A stretch of DNA of 64,000 bases from Clostridiales bacterium (lineage in GTDB: Bacteria > Bacillota > Clostridia > Christensenellales > Aristaeellaceae), in assembly GCA_004556155.1 (NCBI GenBank), contig SFIM01000001.1, forward strand, positions 1 to 64,000. Reading direction: 5' to 3'. The notes below the pieces were generated by a model that did no database searches, was not told where the DNA came from, and saw only the letters and a program-made list of their open reading frames with translations. Below are positions 48,135 through 57,285 of this stretch, in pieces. Each line of letters starts with the position of its first letter. Within the stretch, counting starts at the first letter, position 1. Position numbers and translations under genes: made by a program.

Positions 48135-48206
48135 GCCGGGGAGAGGCCATCTCCCCGGCCTTTGACAAAAGCCCCTGCTCCCGTAAAAGAAGCGGGGGTT
48201 TTTGTC
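48135..48206 (+). terminator. two hairpins between the binding protein and its transporter
   Basis: First GCCGGGGAGA/TCTCCCCGGC (48135-48159), followed by only CTTTG. Then GACAAAAGCCCCTGC with GCGGGGGTTTTTGTC (48164-48206), a 15-bp stem with two wobble pairs. Partial termination or RNA protection here would make more binding protein than transporter, as in many ABC operons. Confidence 0.75.
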
Positions 48207-48253
48207 AAGGGCCGTGCCAGGCGAACCGGCCGCGTAAGGGAGGGACAAATTCC

Positions 48254-49807
48254 TTGGAGAATCACGGAAACGAATACGCCGTAGAAATGCTGCATATCAC
48301 CAAGCGATTTCCGGGCATCATCGCAAACGACGATATCACCCTGCAATTGCGCAAGGGTGAAATTCACGCGCTTTTGGGTGAGAACGGCGCAGGCAAATCC
48401 ACGCTGATGAGCGTGCTTTTTGGTCTGTATCAGCCGGAAGAGGGAAAAATCCGCGTCAATGGCAAGGACGTGGTGATCCGCGACCCCAACGACGCCAACG
48501 CCCTGGGCATCGGCATGGTGCATCAGCATTTCAAGCTGGTGGAGTGCTTTACGGTGCTGGATAATATCATCCTGGGCGCTGAGACGTGCAAATTCGGCTT
48601 CCTCAATAAGGCCCAAGCCCGCGAAAAGGTGAACGCCCTGAGCGAGCGCTACGGCCTGCACGTCGATCTGGACGCGAAGATTGAGGATATCACCGTGGGC
48701 ATGCAGCAGAGGACGGAAATCCTCAAAATGCTCTACCGCGACAACGATATCCTGATCTTTGACGAGCCTACCGCCGTGCTGACCCCGCATGAGATCGACG
48801 AGCTGATGCAGATCATGCGCAACCTGGCGCAGGAGGGCAAGTCTATCCTGTTCATTTCCCATAAGCTGGCTGAAATCATGGCTGTAGCCGATCGCTGCAC
48901 TGTGCTGCGCAAGGGCAAATATATCGGTACGGTCAATACTGCCGAGACTTCCATGGAGCAGCTGTCTGCCATGATGGTGGGCCGCAACGTTAATTTCCAT
49001 GTGGAAAAGCAGCCCAAAACGCCCGGCAAGGTGATCCTGAAGGTGGAAAACATGACGGTCGCCTCCAAGCTGCACAAGAACAACGCCGTTCGCAACGTAT
49101 CCTTCGATGTGCGCGAGGGCGAAATCGTGTGCATCGCCGGCATCGATGGCAACGGCCAAACAGAGCTGGTTTACGGCCTGACGGGGCTGGAGCCGCTGGC
49201 GGGCGGCAAGATCACCCTGATGGGGGATAACATCACCCACGCATCCATCCGCAAGCGCAGTAAGGATGGCATCAGCCACATCCCGGAGGATCGCCACAAG
49301 CACGGCCTGGTGCTGGATTACAGCCTGGAGGACGATATTGTGTTGCAGCGCTATTTTGAAAGCGATTTTACACAGTTCGGCTTCCTGCGCCGCAAGCAGA
49401 TCCGCGGCTACGCCGAGCAGCTGATCGAGCAGTATGACATCCGCTCGGGTCAGGGTCCTGTCACCATGGCGCGCAGCATGTCCGGCGGCAATCAGCAAAA
49501 GGCCATCGTCGCGCGCGAGATTGACCGCGATCCCAAACTCCTTATCGCCGTGCAGCCTACCCGCGGCCTGGATGTGGGCGCGATTGAGTATATCCACAAG
49601 AAGATCGTCGAGCAGCGCGATGCGGGCAAGGCCGTGCTGCTGGTTTCGCTGGAGCTGGACGAGGTGATGGACGTGAGCGACCGGATCCTAGTGATGTACG
49701 AGGGCGAAATCGTGGGCGAGCTGGACCCCAAAACCACCACGGTAGAGGAGCTGGGTCTGTACATGGCCGGCGCCAAGAGACAGGAGGTGCGGGAAGGTGC
49801 AAAATAA
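48254..49807 (+). CDS. ABC importer ATPase, double-domain (BMP/nucleoside type)
   Basis: 517 aa with two ABC modules. The first has Walker A GENGAGKS, Walker B ILIFDEPTAVLT and GMQQRTEILK. The second has GIDGNGQTE, the signature MSGGNQQKAIVAREI and VQPTRGLDVGAI. This arrangement is shared with sugar (RbsA/MglA) importers and the nucleoside importers that pair with BMP proteins, such as Bacillus YufO. The start is TTG at 48254 behind GGGAGGGA; no ATG fits. It overlaps the next gene by 11 bases, so the transporter subunits are coupled. Confidence 0.94.
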   Translation: MENHGNEYAVEMLHITKRFPGIIANDDITLQLRKGEIHALLGENGAGKSTLMSVLFGLYQPEEGKIRVNGKDVVIRDPNDANALGIGMVHQHFKLVECFTVLDNIILGAETCKFGFLNKAQAREKVNALSERYGLHVDLDAKIEDITVGMQQRTEILKMLYRDNDILIFDEPTAVLTPHEIDELMQIMRNLAQEGKSILFISHKLAEIMAVADRCTVLRKGKYIGTVNTAETSMEQLSAMMVGRNVNFHVEKQPKTPGKVILKVENMTVASKLHKNNAVRNVSFDVREGEIVCIAGIDGNGQTELVYGLTGLEPLAGGKITLMGDNITHASIRKRSKDGISHIPEDRHKHGLVLDYSLEDDIVLQRYFESDFTQFGFLRRKQIRGYAEQLIEQYDIRSGQGPVTMARSMSGGNQQKAIVAREIDRDPKLLIAVQPTRGLDVGAIEYIHKKIVEQRDAGKAVLLVSLELDEVMDVSDRILVMYEGEIVGELDPKTTTVEELGLYMAGAKRQEVREGAK

Positions 49808-50930
49808 AAAGCATACTTCTTGGCTGAAAATCCCCGCAGTGCAAACGCTGCTCGCATCGCTATTGTGCATTGTCGCAGGCGTGCTGATCGGCTATATCGC
49901 GCTGCTGATTATCAATCCCTCCGGTGCGACGGAGGCCATCCTGACGGTACTGAAGAATTTCTGGACCTACAGCCGCCCCAAGACCCAGCTGAAATATCTG
50001 GGCTCCACGCTGGTAAAGACTGCGCCGCTGCTGATGTGCGCGCTGTCGGTGCTGTTTGCCTATAAGGTAGGCCTGTTCAATATCGGCGCGGCGGGCCAGT
50101 ATGTGGCCGGCGCGGGTGCAAGCCTGTACTGCGCGCTGGCGCTGCAGCTGCCCTGGTGGGTATGCTTGCTGGCGGCCATCGTGTGCGGCGCGCTGCTGGG
50201 CGCCATATCCGGCGCGCTCAAGGCGTATTGCAACGTGAACGAGGTTATTTCCTGCATCATGCTCAACTGGATCAGCCTCTATACGGTCAATACCCTGCTG
50301 TCTCAGGTGAAGGATCCTACCAGCCCCTACACACTGAATCTCAAGCGCACCAACGCCGCGGCAGCGCTGCCCAGCCTGGGCCTGGAAAAGCTGTTTAACA
50401 ACAACGCCAACGTGACCATCGCCATCCCGCTGGCTATCCTGTGCGCCATGGCCATCTGGGTGCTGCTGGCCAAGACGCGCCTGGGCTATGAGCTGCGCGC
50501 CACGGGCCTGAACCGTCACGCTGCCAAATACTGCGGCATGCGCGGCAAGTTCAATATCATCCTGGCCATGGCCATTGCGGGCGCGCTGGCGGGCGCGGGC
50601 GCGGCTATGCTGTATCTGACCGGCTTTGAGGAGTGGAGCTGCACGCAGTCCTCCGTCCCGGCGATGGGCTTCAATGGCATCGCCGCCGCTTTCCTGGGCG
50701 GCCTGAGCCCCATCGGCACGATCTTCGCGTCCTTCTTCATCCAGCATATCACCAACGGCGGCGCGTATGTGGATAAGACCATGTACTGCTCCCAGATCTC
50801 GGATTTCATTTCTTCTGTGATTATCTACCTGTGCGGCTTTGTGCTCTTTATCCGCCGCTTTATGAACAGCCGCATCGCCAAGGCCAACGAGAAGCGCGCG
50901 GCGCTTGAAAAAGGAGGCGATAAGCAATGA
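49797..50930 (+). CDS. ABC importer permease (BMP/nucleoside type), first subunit
   Basis: 377 aa with about ten membrane helices of the BPD_transp_2 family. It forms half of the membrane channel of the nucleoside importer. Family landmarks are LKYLGSTLVKTAPLLMCALS, FNIGAAGQYVAGA, NEVISCIMLNWI and the C-terminal FNGIAAAFLGGLSPIG. The start is GTG at 49797, nine bases after AGGAGG inside the ATPase gene. Its stop overlaps the next start by four bases. Confidence 0.93.
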   Translation: MQNKKHTSWLKIPAVQTLLASLLCIVAGVLIGYIALLIINPSGATEAILTVLKNFWTYSRPKTQLKYLGSTLVKTAPLLMCALSVLFAYKVGLFNIGAAGQYVAGAGASLYCALALQLPWWVCLLAAIVCGALLGAISGALKAYCNVNEVISCIMLNWISLYTVNTLLSQVKDPTSPYTLNLKRTNAAAALPSLGLEKLFNNNANVTIAIPLAILCAMAIWVLLAKTRLGYELRATGLNRHAAKYCGMRGKFNIILAMAIAGALAGAGAAMLYLTGFEEWSCTQSSVPAMGFNGIAAAFLGGLSPIGTIFASFFIQHITNGGAYVDKTMYCSQISDFISSVIIYLCGFVLFIRRFMNSRIAKANEKRAALEKGGDKQ

Positions 50931-51868
50931 TCCTGCTGATTCAGTATATGCTCATCTTTGCTTCCGTATTGATGCTAGTTGCGCTGGGTGGCTGCTTCTC
51001 CGAGCATTCGGGCGTGATCAATATCGGCCTGGAGGGCATCATGGTCTTTGGTGCGCTGGGCGGCGCGCTGATGATGAAATGGCTGCCCGTGGGCGCATCC
51101 GCGCTGGCGGTGATCAGCCTGTCCATCCTGGCCGCGGTGATCTTCGGCATGCTTTATTCCCTGCTGCTGGCTGTGGCGGCCATCAACTTCAGCGCCGATC
51201 AAACGCTGGTGGGCACGGCGATGAATCTGATGGGCACGGCGCTGGCGACGGTCATCGTAAAGGCCATGAATACGGCTGCCAACCCGGACAACGTGTCCTC
51301 CACCATCCAGTATATCAACGCCAAGAAGGCCTTCCTGGTCAATATCGGCAGCTTCGAGTTCAACTGGTTCATGCTGCTGGCGCTGATTCTGTTGATTGCC
51401 AGCTATGTGGTGCTGAACAAGACGCGCTTTGGCCTGCGTCTGCAGGCGTGCGGCGAGCATCCGCAGGCGGCGGACTCGGTGGGCATCAATGTGTATAAGA
51501 TGCGCTATGCGGGCGTGCTGATTTCCGGCCTGCTGGGAGGCATTGGTGGCCTGGTGTATATCACTGCGGGCGTAAGCGAATGGAAATTTGAAAACGGCGT
51601 GGCCGGCTTTGGCTTCCTGGCGCTGGCGGTAATGATCTTCGGCCAGTGGAAGCCCATCCGCATCGCCCTGGCGGCGCTGCTGTTTGGCTTCTTCCGCGCG
51701 CTGGGCAATGTATACACGGGCTTTGATTTCCTGCAGCGGCTGAACCTGCCCAGCAACGTGTACAACATGCTGCCCTATATCTTCTCCCTGATCGTGCTGA
51801 TCCTGACCTCTAAAAATTCCCGCGCGCCCAAGGCGGAGGGCGTTCCCTACGATAAAGGGGCGAGGTAA
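50927..51868 (+). CDS. ABC importer permease (BMP/nucleoside type), second subunit
   Basis: 313 aa, nine or ten helices, BPD_transp_2 family. It forms the other half of the channel. The segments EHSGVINIGLEGIMVFGA, INFSADQTLVGTAMNL and YKMRYAGVLISGLLGGIGG are typical. The ATG overlaps the previous stop (ATGA), with AAGGAGG in front. The gene order binding protein, ATPase, permease, permease is the standard BMP operon, so the ligand is most likely a nucleoside, although related systems carry thiamin-like compounds or lipids. Confidence 0.93.
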   Translation: MILLIQYMLIFASVLMLVALGGCFSEHSGVINIGLEGIMVFGALGGALMMKWLPVGASALAVISLSILAAVIFGMLYSLLLAVAAINFSADQTLVGTAMNLMGTALATVIVKAMNTAANPDNVSSTIQYINAKKAFLVNIGSFEFNWFMLLALILLIASYVVLNKTRFGLRLQACGEHPQAADSVGINVYKMRYAGVLISGLLGGIGGLVYITAGVSEWKFENGVAGFGFLALAVMIFGQWKPIRIALAALLFGFFRALGNVYTGFDFLQRLNLPSNVYNMLPYIFSLIVLILTSKNSRAPKAEGVPYDKGAR

Positions 51869-51962
51869 GGCGAAAATTACGGATTGCATCCAATCATCGT
51901 CCTCGTGACACGCCGATGAAATCGGCGCGGGCGTGCGCAGCACGACCAAGGGGAAAAATGAA

Positions 51963-52009
51963 AAGCTGCCTGGGTGGAGCTTGCTCCTGCCCAGGCGGCT
52001 TGAGTTTTT
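51963..52009 (+). terminator. terminator of the BMP transporter operon
   Basis: 12-bp stem AAGCTGCCTGGG/CCCAGGCGGCTT (one wobble pair) with inner GGAGC/GCTCC pairing, then GAGTTTTTC. Confidence 0.88.
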
Positions 52010-52047
52010 CACTGTCATGAGGGGACGGCTAAAGCTACTCTTTCTAT

Positions 52048-52200
52048 TTAATTGCTTTTAACGTCACAAATAGGTTCTTTGGTACTTTCCTTGTACGCCC
52101 CGCGCTACTGCCTAACGGCAAGCGCGGGTTTCGGGCGGCAATTTGCAAAATTGCGCGCCCTCAGCCGCCTATGGCGGCGCTATGACTCAAGAAAGTACCG
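52048..52200. repeat. dispersed palindromic repeat, copy C (MITE-like)
   Basis: A roughly 120-bp unit (52081-52200) is bounded by inverted arms GGTACTTTCCTTG and CAAGAAAGTACCG. It contains three nested hairpins: CCGCGCT/AGCGCGG, CAATTTGCAAAATTG and GCCGCCTATGGCGGC. The left flank, 52048-52080, matches copy A on the opposite strand. There is no ORF, so movement would need an enzyme supplied elsewhere. Confidence 0.7.
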
Positions 52201-52248
52201 TAATTCCTTTTCTTGTCTAAGTTTGCTGTGCTTTTTTTACAAACATAA

Positions 52249-52273
52249 ACAGCCATCCCAGCGGGATGGCTGT
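52249..52273 (-). terminator. galE terminator
   Basis: 11-bp perfect stem ACAGCCATCCC/GGGATGGCTGT with a 3-nt loop, followed by TTATGTTTGT on the minus strand. Confidence 0.85.
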
Positions 52274-52312
52274 ATTGCTGTTATTGGGTTTAGCGCTTCA
52301 ATAAATCAATCG

Positions 52313-53332
52313 TTACGCTTGGCGATAGCCGTGCGGATTACGGGACTGCCAGTTCCACGCATCGCGGCACATATCGTCCAGCGTGCGCTTGGCCTGCCAG
52401 TGCAGCACGGCCTTGGCCTTGGCGGGATCAGCATAGGATACGGCGATATCGCCTGGGCGGCGCGGCGCATCCACGTGGGGGAGGGTCAGGTGGTTGGCGC
52501 GCTCAAAGGCTGCTACCATCTGATATACGCTGTAACCCTCGCCGGTGCCCAGGTTGAAGATCTCGGTGCCCTGATGATCCATGGCGTATTCCAGCGCCTT
52601 TACATGGCCGTCCGCCAGATCCATCACATGGATGTAATCACGCACGCAGGTGCCGTCGGGGGTGGGATAATCGTTGCCGAAGATGCTCAGCTTGTCGCGC
52701 ACGCCAGCCGCTGTCTGGCAGATGAAGGGCATCAGGTTGTTGGGGATGCCGGAGGGATCCTCGCCGATCAGGCCGCTCTCATGCGCGCCGACGGGGTTGA
52801 AGTAGCGCAGCAGCACCACCGTCCACTCGGGATCGGCAAAGGCTATATCGCGCATAATGCGCTCGCTCATCCATTTGGTCCAGCCATAGGGATTGGTGCA
52901 CTCGCCCATGGGCAGACTTTCGTTGAAGGGCACTTCTTTGCTGTCGCCGTACACGGTGGCGGAGCTGGAAAATACAATGCGCTTTACATGGTGCTCCGCC
53001 ATCACGCGGCACAGCGTCATGGTAGCGCCCAGGTTGTTCTGATAATAATTGAGCGGGATGCGCACGGATTCGCCTACAGCCTTCAGACCCGCAAAGTGCA
53101 CCACGCCGTCGATATGCTCCTTATCAAAAACGCTGCTGACAAACGCCGCGTCGCAGCAATCGCCCTCGTACAGGGTGATGGACTTGCCGGCGATCTTTTC
53201 CACACGGGCAATGGCCTCGGGGCAGCTATTAACAAAATTATCCAATACGACCACTTCGTGGCCCGCGTCCAGCAGGCTAACGCAGGTGTGGGAGCCGATA
53301 TAGCCGGCGCCGCCGGTAAGCAAAAAACGCAT
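52313..53332 (-). CDS. galE: UDP-glucose 4-epimerase
   Basis: 339 aa, standard length. It interconverts UDP-glucose and UDP-galactose with bound NAD for galactose use and surface polysaccharides. The Rossmann motif is LLTGGAGYIGSH, then VVHFAGLKAVGES, the catalytic SSSATVYGD and NPYGWTKWMSE (Tyr and Lys of the SDR triad). LLRYFNPVGAHESG and PDGTCVRDYIHV are typical of GalE. GGAGGGG precedes the ATG. It has its own promoter and no gal operon partners. Confidence 0.95.
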   Translation of the reverse strand: MRFLLTGGAGYIGSHTCVSLLDAGHEVVVLDNFVNSCPEAIARVEKIAGKSITLYEGDCCDAAFVSSVFDKEHIDGVVHFAGLKAVGESVRIPLNYYQNNLGATMTLCRVMAEHHVKRIVFSSSATVYGDSKEVPFNESLPMGECTNPYGWTKWMSERIMRDIAFADPEWTVVLLRYFNPVGAHESGLIGEDPSGIPNNLMPFICQTAAGVRDKLSIFGNDYPTPDGTCVRDYIHVMDLADGHVKALEYAMDHQGTEIFNLGTGEGYSVYQMVAAFERANHLTLPHVDAPRRPGDIAVSYADPAKAKAVLHWQAKRTLDDMCRDAWNWQSRNPHGYRQA

Positions 53333-53363
53333 CGAAAACCCCTCCTCTTTTTGATCCGGGTAT

Positions 53364-53392
53364 AGTATAATATTTCAGGCAGAGATTGTCAA
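53364..53392 (-). promoter_or_regulatory. galE promoter
   Basis: TTGACA at 53392-53387 and TATACT at 53369-53364 on the minus strand, spacer 17 nt. Confidence 0.8.
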
Positions 53393-53424
53393 ATAACATT
53401 TTACTCGCACTTTTTGTAGATTTC

Positions 53425-53433
53425 TGCTATAAT
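53425..53433 (+). promoter_or_regulatory. extended -10 of the ECF sigma operon
   Basis: TGCTATAAT lies 34 bp before the sigma-factor start, without a clear -35, consistent with an extended -10 promoter. Confidence 0.55.
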
Positions 53434-53466
53434 GAGCAAACCGTAAGCAAGAAAGGAAGTGACGGC

Positions 53467-54042
53467 ATGAGTCTGTTTCATCCGCGCAGCCGTGCGGAGC
53501 AGTTTGAGGCGATGGCAGCGGAGTATGAGCGTCCCATTTATCTGCTGTGCCTGCGCATGATGGGCAACCGTGAGGACGCGCAGGATTGCGCCCAGGAGGC
53601 GCTGCTGCGCGCGTTCCGCGCCTTTGATCGGTTCCGCGACGGCGCCAGCCCCAAAACATGGCTCTATCGCATTGCCTATAATACCTGTATAGATGAGTTG
53701 CGCCGCCGGCGCGGCGTGGTATCGCTGGATACCCTGCGCGAGGGTGGCTTCGATGTGCCCGATGCGAAAGCAGAGCGCGCGTATGAGCAATTGGAGCACA
53801 AGGAGCGCTGCGAGCTGGTTAAGCAGGCCATGGAGCAGCTGCCCGAGGATCAGCGCGCCGCGCTGGTGCTGCGCGAGTTCCAGCAGCTATCCTACGAGGA
53901 GATCGCCAACGCCTTGCAGCAGCCTGAGGGCACGATCAAGAGCCGCATCAACCGAGCCCGTGAAAAAGTGAAAAATTTTGTCAGACAGGCGGAACAAAAC
54001 GGCCGCCCATCCGTCAAAGAAAATGAAGGGAGGCAAAAATGA
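53467..54042 (+). CDS. ECF-type RNA polymerase sigma factor
   Basis: 191 aa. Region 2 is at about 20-90 (YLLCLRMMGNREDAQDCAQE, then LLRAFRAFDRF and TWLYRIAYNTCIDELRRR) and region 4 at about 125-180 (MEQLPEDQRAALVLREFQQL, then YEEIANALQQPEGTIKSRIN). It should direct polymerase to its own regulon, possibly in envelope stress. GAAAGGAAG precedes ATG 53467; the frame is open further upstream without a site. Its stop overlaps the start of the next gene by four bases, and that gene encodes its likely anti-sigma partner. Confidence 0.92.
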   Translation: MSLFHPRSRAEQFEAMAAEYERPIYLLCLRMMGNREDAQDCAQEALLRAFRAFDRFRDGASPKTWLYRIAYNTCIDELRRRRGVVSLDTLREGGFDVPDAKAERAYEQLEHKERCELVKQAMEQLPEDQRAALVLREFQQLSYEEIANALQQPEGTIKSRINRAREKVKNFVRQAEQNGRPSVKENEGRQK

Positions 54043-55244
54043 TGGATTGTAAAGCATTTGCCTTGCTTCTCGATACCCCCTGGGAGAAGCTGACGCAGGC
54101 GCAGCGGGATGAAATGGAACAACACGCTGCGCAGTGCCCGGATTGCGCGCTGGCGCTGCAGATCCAGCGCGATATGCAAGGGATGGACGCGGATGAAACC
54201 GTGCCAGAGGCATTCTCGCAGGGATGGCGAACCATGATTCGCGAGGAGGAGAGACGGATGAACGAGCAAAATGAGAAGCGGCGTTTCCCCTGGAAGCGCG
54301 CGCTGGCCACCGCGGCGGCGGTGATCTTTGTAGCGGGCGGCACGGCAATCAGCACGCTGAACGGTTGGGGGATGGAGAGCGGCAAGCCTGCCGCGCAGTA
54401 CCGCATGGCGGACGAGCCAAACTATCAGTATAATGACAGCAGAGCGCAGGATTACGACTATGCCGCAGGCGTCAGCGACGAGGGCGGGATGATGCTGAAA
54501 TCAATGGCTCAAAACGAAAGCGCCTCGAGCGCCGCGCCGGAGGAAGCCACGGCACAGGCCAGCAAGATCATCCGCACGGTTAATTTCACCATCCGTACCC
54601 AGCAGTATGATGCGGCCTATGCGGCGCTGAGCACGCTGGTGAGCAATTACGGCGGCACGGTGGAAAGCCTGAACCTGTCGGGCGACCAGAGTGCGGGCAG
54701 CCTGCGCAGGGCTAACCTGACGCTGCGTATCCCGTCTGAAAAGCTGGATGCTTTCGTGGCCGGGGCTAACGATATCGGCGGCGTGAGCAATTATTCCGAA
54801 AGCAGCGACGATGTAAGCGACACCTACTACGATCTGCAATCCCGCCTGGAAACTCAGAAAACCAAGATGGCGCGGCTTCTGCAGCTGATGGAAAAGGCTG
54901 AGACGACCAGCGACCTGATTGAACTGGAAAACGCGATCAGCGACACCCAGTACATGATCGATTCCTACACCGGCCGGCTGAACGGCTATGACAGCCGCGT
55001 GAACAACTCCTATGTGTATGTGACCATCCGGGAGCTGTCCAATGCCGAGGCTGTTGAGGAGGAAAATACGCCCCTGGGACAGCGCATTGCTAATGCAGTG
55101 AAGGCCTCTCTGGAAGCAGCTGGCCGCGCGGCGCAGGGCTTCGCGGTGTTCTTTGTGGCGGCGCTGCCCTGGCTGGCGGCGCTGGGCGTGGTGATTGTGA
55201 TCATCCGCGTGATCCGCAAAAAGACGAAGAAGCAGCGCAAGTAA
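54039..55244 (+). CDS. anti-sigma factor with DUF4349 outside domain
   Basis: 401 aa. The cytoplasmic N-terminus holds a zinc anti-sigma motif (MMDCKAF, then QHAAQCPDC, i.e. HxxxCxxC). A first membrane helix near 88-108 (ALATAAAVIFVAGGTAI) is followed by an outside DUF4349 domain (about 180-340, IRTVNFTIRTQQYDAAYAAL, coiled-coil LQSRLETQKTKMARLLQLME). A second membrane helix lies near 365-395. It probably binds the sigma factor until an envelope signal releases it. Translation is coupled to the sigma gene (ATGA). Confidence 0.85.
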   Translation: MMDCKAFALLLDTPWEKLTQAQRDEMEQHAAQCPDCALALQIQRDMQGMDADETVPEAFSQGWRTMIREEERRMNEQNEKRRFPWKRALATAAAVIFVAGGTAISTLNGWGMESGKPAAQYRMADEPNYQYNDSRAQDYDYAAGVSDEGGMMLKSMAQNESASSAAPEEATAQASKIIRTVNFTIRTQQYDAAYAALSTLVSNYGGTVESLNLSGDQSAGSLRRANLTLRIPSEKLDAFVAGANDIGGVSNYSESSDDVSDTYYDLQSRLETQKTKMARLLQLMEKAETTSDLIELENAISDTQYMIDSYTGRLNGYDSRVNNSYVYVTIRELSNAEAVEEENTPLGQRIANAVKASLEAAGRAAQGFAVFFVAALPWLAALGVVIVIIRVIRKKTKKQRK

Positions 55245-55258
55245 ACAGCATAGCAAAC

Positions 55259-55293
55259 AGCGGACGGAGAAAGACTCTCCGCCCGCTGCTTTT
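55259..55293. terminator. terminator between the anti-sigma gene and the zinc-ribbon/Ig-like gene
   Basis: AGCGGACGGAGA pairs with TCTCCGCCCGCT (one mismatch), followed by GCTTTTTT on the plus strand. Confidence 0.85.
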
Positions 55294-55312
55294 TTATGAA
55301 GCGCTTTCGCTT

Positions 55313-57109
55313 TTATCTTGGATCGTAGGTATAGCGGCCTACCAGGCGCGGCTTGCCGTCATACACGCCGTAGGCGTCGGCGTATACGCGATAGCGCTCG
55401 CCCACCACCCAGGTATCGCTGGACATGTTTTCAAGCAGTACCAGCCGTTCGCCGCCCTCGGATTCGTCGGTATCCATCAGGGCTAGCTGCGGCTTGTTGC
55501 TCAGAATTTCAACAATGGTGCCCTGACACAGATAAATCTGCGTGCGCGCCACGCGCATGGCGGTGTTGTTCAGATACTCGATGTAGTTGGTTGCATCCAT
55601 AGGCCAGGCCTTGGGCGTGTAGGTGCTGGAATAGGGCACATAGTACACATCCTTGGTCAGCGTGGCGCTGTGGCCGTCCTTCTCGGCGGTGATGATGATG
55701 GTGTTGGTGCCGATCTTGTTAAACTGTGCCTGGAAGGAGAAATCGCCCGTGGCGTTCAGGCTGGAGGTGTCCAGATTCTGATAGGGCGTGGAAATGGTGA
55801 TCGTAGCGCCCGGAATGGTGGTGCCGCGGATGGTCATTAGGCTTTGCGCGCTGGTGCTGCCCAGGGTGGAGCTCAGCTCCAGCGGGATATCCTGCGGCGC
55901 GCGGTACAGCGTCAGCGTGATGCGGTTTTCGCGGTAATACTGGCAGTTGACTACGATTTCAAACTTGTTTTCGCCAATGGCCTGCACCGTGGCGTTGTAG
56001 CTGATGTAGCCGTCCTGGGTATTGACGAAGCTGGAATAATCCTCGCCGTTGATGAACACGGTGGAGTTTTGCTCTACCTTGAATTTGATTACGTAGGGCG
56101 AGGTGGATACCTCCACATAGGTGGTGTCGGGCGTTACCAGCGTGATGGGAGACAGCGGCACATCGATGGTGTAGTGGATGGGCTCCATTAGTTTTTGTTC
56201 GCCCGCGCTGGTTTTGATGTAGGGGGTCAGCGTCACGTCCAGGGTGGGGGTGGTAATGGTGTTGTTCAGCTCGTACCACTGATAATCGGGCACCTCCACC
56301 GTGGCGTAGCCGCCGGTGACAATATAGGATTTACGCAGCTCCTTGATGTAGATCTGCGCGCCCTCTTCGGCGGGAATCAGGATGGTGTGCGCCGCCATAT
56401 CGTTCATGATGGAGGAGGAAATGATGGCCTGCTCCTGCAAAGAGGGGGCTTTGTTTTCGCGCGCGGGCTTGAGGATGAACAGATATCCGCACGCCAGCAG
56501 GCCGCCGATGAGCAGCACGGTGGCCAGATAGGGCAGGATGCGCCGCAGGCCGAAGGCGCGCACATGGCGCATCTTGCGCGGGGACATGCCGTGTGCGCGC
56601 GGACGCGGGCGATAGCTGTCATCCCACAGCGGCTGATAGGCCGGCGGCTCCTCAATATCGTCATACTGGATGGGCTCCTGCCGCGGCGAGGCCGGGATGG
56701 CGTCGGGGCGAACGTCGCCCTCGGGAGTCAGATCACGGCCGTCCACATCGTCCAGCGCGTCATAAATGCGCGTGGGGCGCGTTTGCGTGTACACGTTGCG
56801 GGAGGTTGGCGCATAGCCGCCCGCCAGGCTGTCGCGGCGGATGCGGCGCTGCTGCTCCTCGCCGCGCTTACGGCGGGTGTGCAGGCTTTGCATTTCGCCA
56901 GCCAGCAGATCACGCTCATCGGGGCGCGGCACGGTGCGGTCGTCGTTTTCCACCGAGTAGATTACAGTAGAAGGCGGCTTGGGCACGTCGCTGTTTTCGC
57001 TGCGCCAAATGCTGGCGCTCTGTGCGTCTGGCTGAGGCAGCGGCGCGCCGCAATAAAAGCATTTTTCAAGCGTGGCGCGGTTCCAGCGCCCGCATTGGGG
57101 ACATTTCAA
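55313..57109 (-). CDS. zinc-ribbon membrane protein with outside Ig-like domains
   Basis: 598 aa. A four-Cys zinc ribbon at the very start (KCPQCGRWNRATLEKCFYCG) is followed by about 165 residues of low-complexity, charged linker. One membrane helix (ILPYLATVLLIGGLLACGYL) then leads to about 380 outside residues of beta-rich repeats, one like a glucodextranase-type Ig domain (IRGTTIPGATITIST). The end is an SH3-like segment (WVVGERYRVYADAYGVYDGK). The start is TTG 57109, eight bases after AAGGAGG; the nearby ATG is out of frame. Function unknown; it may link a cytoplasmic signal to the cell surface. Confidence 0.75.
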   Translation of the reverse strand: MKCPQCGRWNRATLEKCFYCGAPLPQPDAQSASIWRSENSDVPKPPSTVIYSVENDDRTVPRPDERDLLAGEMQSLHTRRKRGEEQQRRIRRDSLAGGYAPTSRNVYTQTRPTRIYDALDDVDGRDLTPEGDVRPDAIPASPRQEPIQYDDIEEPPAYQPLWDDSYRPRPRAHGMSPRKMRHVRAFGLRRILPYLATVLLIGGLLACGYLFILKPARENKAPSLQEQAIISSSIMNDMAAHTILIPAEEGAQIYIKELRKSYIVTGGYATVEVPDYQWYELNNTITTPTLDVTLTPYIKTSAGEQKLMEPIHYTIDVPLSPITLVTPDTTYVEVSTSPYVIKFKVEQNSTVFINGEDYSSFVNTQDGYISYNATVQAIGENKFEIVVNCQYYRENRITLTLYRAPQDIPLELSSTLGSTSAQSLMTIRGTTIPGATITISTPYQNLDTSSLNATGDFSFQAQFNKIGTNTIIITAEKDGHSATLTKDVYYVPYSSTYTPKAWPMDATNYIEYLNNTAMRVARTQIYLCQGTIVEILSNKPQLALMDTDESEGGERLVLLENMSSDTWVVGERYRVYADAYGVYDGKPRLVGRYTYDPR

Positions 57110-57228
57110 GGCATGATCCTCCTTGATTCTAAAAGTGAAACATACAGATATTCTACACCGTATGTCAAAATTCCTGCAAGGAGCCGTTATCACGGGCAAA
57201 TGCGCGCGGGGCGCGCGAACGCCGGACG

Positions 57229-57257
57229 TTTACAGCGCCGCCCAGGTATGGTATAAT
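57229..57257 (+). promoter_or_regulatory. dxs promoter
   Basis: TTTACA at 57229-57234 and TATAAT at 57252-57257, spacer 17 nt. Confidence 0.75.
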
Positions 57258-57285
57258 AGGCGGGCAAAACGGCAAGGAGCAAGCT

